Source: a bacterium (GTDB lineage Bacteria > Bacteroidota > Ignavibacteria > Kapaibacteriales > UBA2268). From it: a stretch of 22,281 bases of DNA. This document shows positions 21,733 through 22,281 of this stretch, piece after piece (positions within the stretch are counted from its first letter, which is position 1; the number at the start of each line of letters is the position of its first letter). The position numbers and the translations under genes are program-made. The notes below the pieces were generated by a model. That model made no database searches. It had not been told where the DNA came from and saw only the letters and a program-made list of their open reading frames with translations. The stretch lies in NCBI GenBank assembly GCA_030426865.1, contig JAUHXN010000014.1, positions 1 to 22,281 of the forward strand, given 5' to 3'.

Positions 21733-22281
21733 CTATCTATCAGCTCTGTTAATCCAGTCCTCAACTATATAATTAATTTCGTTAGATTCTTTTAGCTTTA
21801 ATATCTGCAAATTCAAGTCTCTTAGCAAAGGACTGTCAATAGGTACTATGAAACCATAATTTTGTTTAAACATATTCTTTTTTGATAATCTGTACTTATT
21901 TTTTTCCATTTTGTTGAACATATATTCCAAAGGAATTAGATCATATATCAATGCGTTAACATCATTATTTTCTAGATCTTTTATCCCTTCTTCAATATTA
22001 TTGACAACTTTAGCAGTACCTCCATTAGTTCTAATAGTATTCACCACTCTATCAACTGAGGGAGTTGCAATCGTTTTATCTGTTATATCATTTATTGAGC
22101 TTATAGTTTTCTTAGCTCCACTACTAGCAGTTAGAGTACTTGCAATACCCGCTACAAATGAAGTAGCCATTATCAACGATATAATCATCCAAGCGCCTAG
22201 TACAACCCTACCCGCGACACTCTTTGGAGCATAGTCTCCATAACCAACAGTAGTCATAGTTACTATAGATAACCAAACTCC
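21733..22281 (-). CDS. GluR0-like ligand-gated potassium channel, C-terminal part (cut by window edge)
   Basis: About 182 residues are visible, open at the right edge (first visible codon GGA at 22281), so the internal ATG at 22257 is not the start. The segment opens GVWLSIVTMTTVGYGDYAP, a pore helix and the K+ channel selectivity filter TVGYGD. A membrane helix follows (RVVLGAWMIISLIMATSFVA). The remaining 120 residues match the second lobe of a family-3 amino-acid-binding protein: DKTIATPSVDRVVNTI, EEGIKDLENNDVNALIYDLI with the aspartate that usually contacts the ligand amino group, then NYGFIVPIDSPLLRDLNLQI and a final helix. Pore-helix-S2 order is that of prokaryotic ionotropic glutamate receptors such as Synechocystis GluR0. 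The missing part should hold a signal peptide, the first binding lobe and TM1. The ligand is unknown. Confidence 0.85.
   Translation of the reverse strand, partial: GVWLSIVTMTTVGYGDYAPKSVAGRVVLGAWMIISLIMATSFVAGIASTLTASSGAKKTISSINDITDKTIATPSVDRVVNTIRTNGGTAKVVNNIEEGIKDLENNDVNALIYDLIPLEYMFNKMEKNKYRLSKKNMFKQNYGFIVPIDSPLLRDLNLQILKLKESNEINYIVEDWINRADR

Noticed and set aside
1..22281. Search for tRNA, rRNA, CRISPR repeats, insertion sequences, defence genes or a foreign island.
   Set aside because: No cloverleaf, no regularly spaced repeat, no transposase or integrase motif and no obvious change in base composition were seen by eye.

Overview
AT-rich bacterial chromosome segment, densely coded on both strands, with ordinary housekeeping genes and no mobile element, rRNA, tRNA or CRISPR that I could see. 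Two features together suggest a Bacteroidota/Chlorobiota/Ignavibacteriota-type (FCB) bacterium that swims. One is a large exported protein ending in a type IX secretion (T9SS) C-terminal sorting domain, plus several SPII lipoproteins. The other is a complete late flagellar operon. Four intergenic regions also carry a TAnnTTTG -10 box, the form used by the Bacteroidota housekeeping sigma factor. Flagella combined with T9SS fits Ignavibacteria/Kapabacteria-like lineages better than classical Bacteroidetes; this placement is inference.

Layout. 1-1414 (-): 5' half of leuS (leucyl-tRNA synthetase), possibly preceded by a 9-codon leader ORF whose stop overlaps the leuS start. 1604-6546 (-): a tight four-gene unit transcribed maf, sugar-type ABC permease, plsY-like, polA (overlap 14 nt, 0 nt, 13 nt gaps), ending in a hairpin terminator. 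6723-7307 (+): a lipoprotein of unknown role, separated from maf by a nested inverted repeat. 7325-11280 (+): the flagellar operon. It has a near-consensus sigma-28 promoter, a leader with two CsrA-like GGA sites (one covering the Shine-Dalgarno sequence), then flagellin, an intercistronic hairpin, fliS, fliD, a FlaG-like gene, a FliT-like coiled-coil gene and a FlgM-like gene, and a terminator. The first product is filament subunit, the next are its chaperone and cap, and the last looks like the anti-sigma-28 factor that would close the feedback loop on the promoter.

11358-14813: ssb, a YitT-family membrane protein, a convergent GNAT acetyltransferase/amino-acid-racemase pair, and a DoxX-family membrane protein. 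14893-19364 (-): three envelope genes, each with its own terminator: a 965-residue T9SS cargo protein and two tandem paralogous lipoproteins. 19622-21719 (+): icd (NADP-type isocitrate dehydrogenase) and a DUF2071/YqjF-like gene. 21733-22281 (-): the C-terminal half of a GluR0-type prokaryotic glutamate-receptor channel (potassium-channel selectivity filter followed by a periplasmic-binding-protein lobe), cut by the window edge.

The most interesting items are the self-contained sigma-28/CsrA/FlgM regulatory logic of the flagellar operon, the ligand-gated channel at the right edge, and the cysteine-module T9SS protein. No gap between genes exceeds 300 bases.
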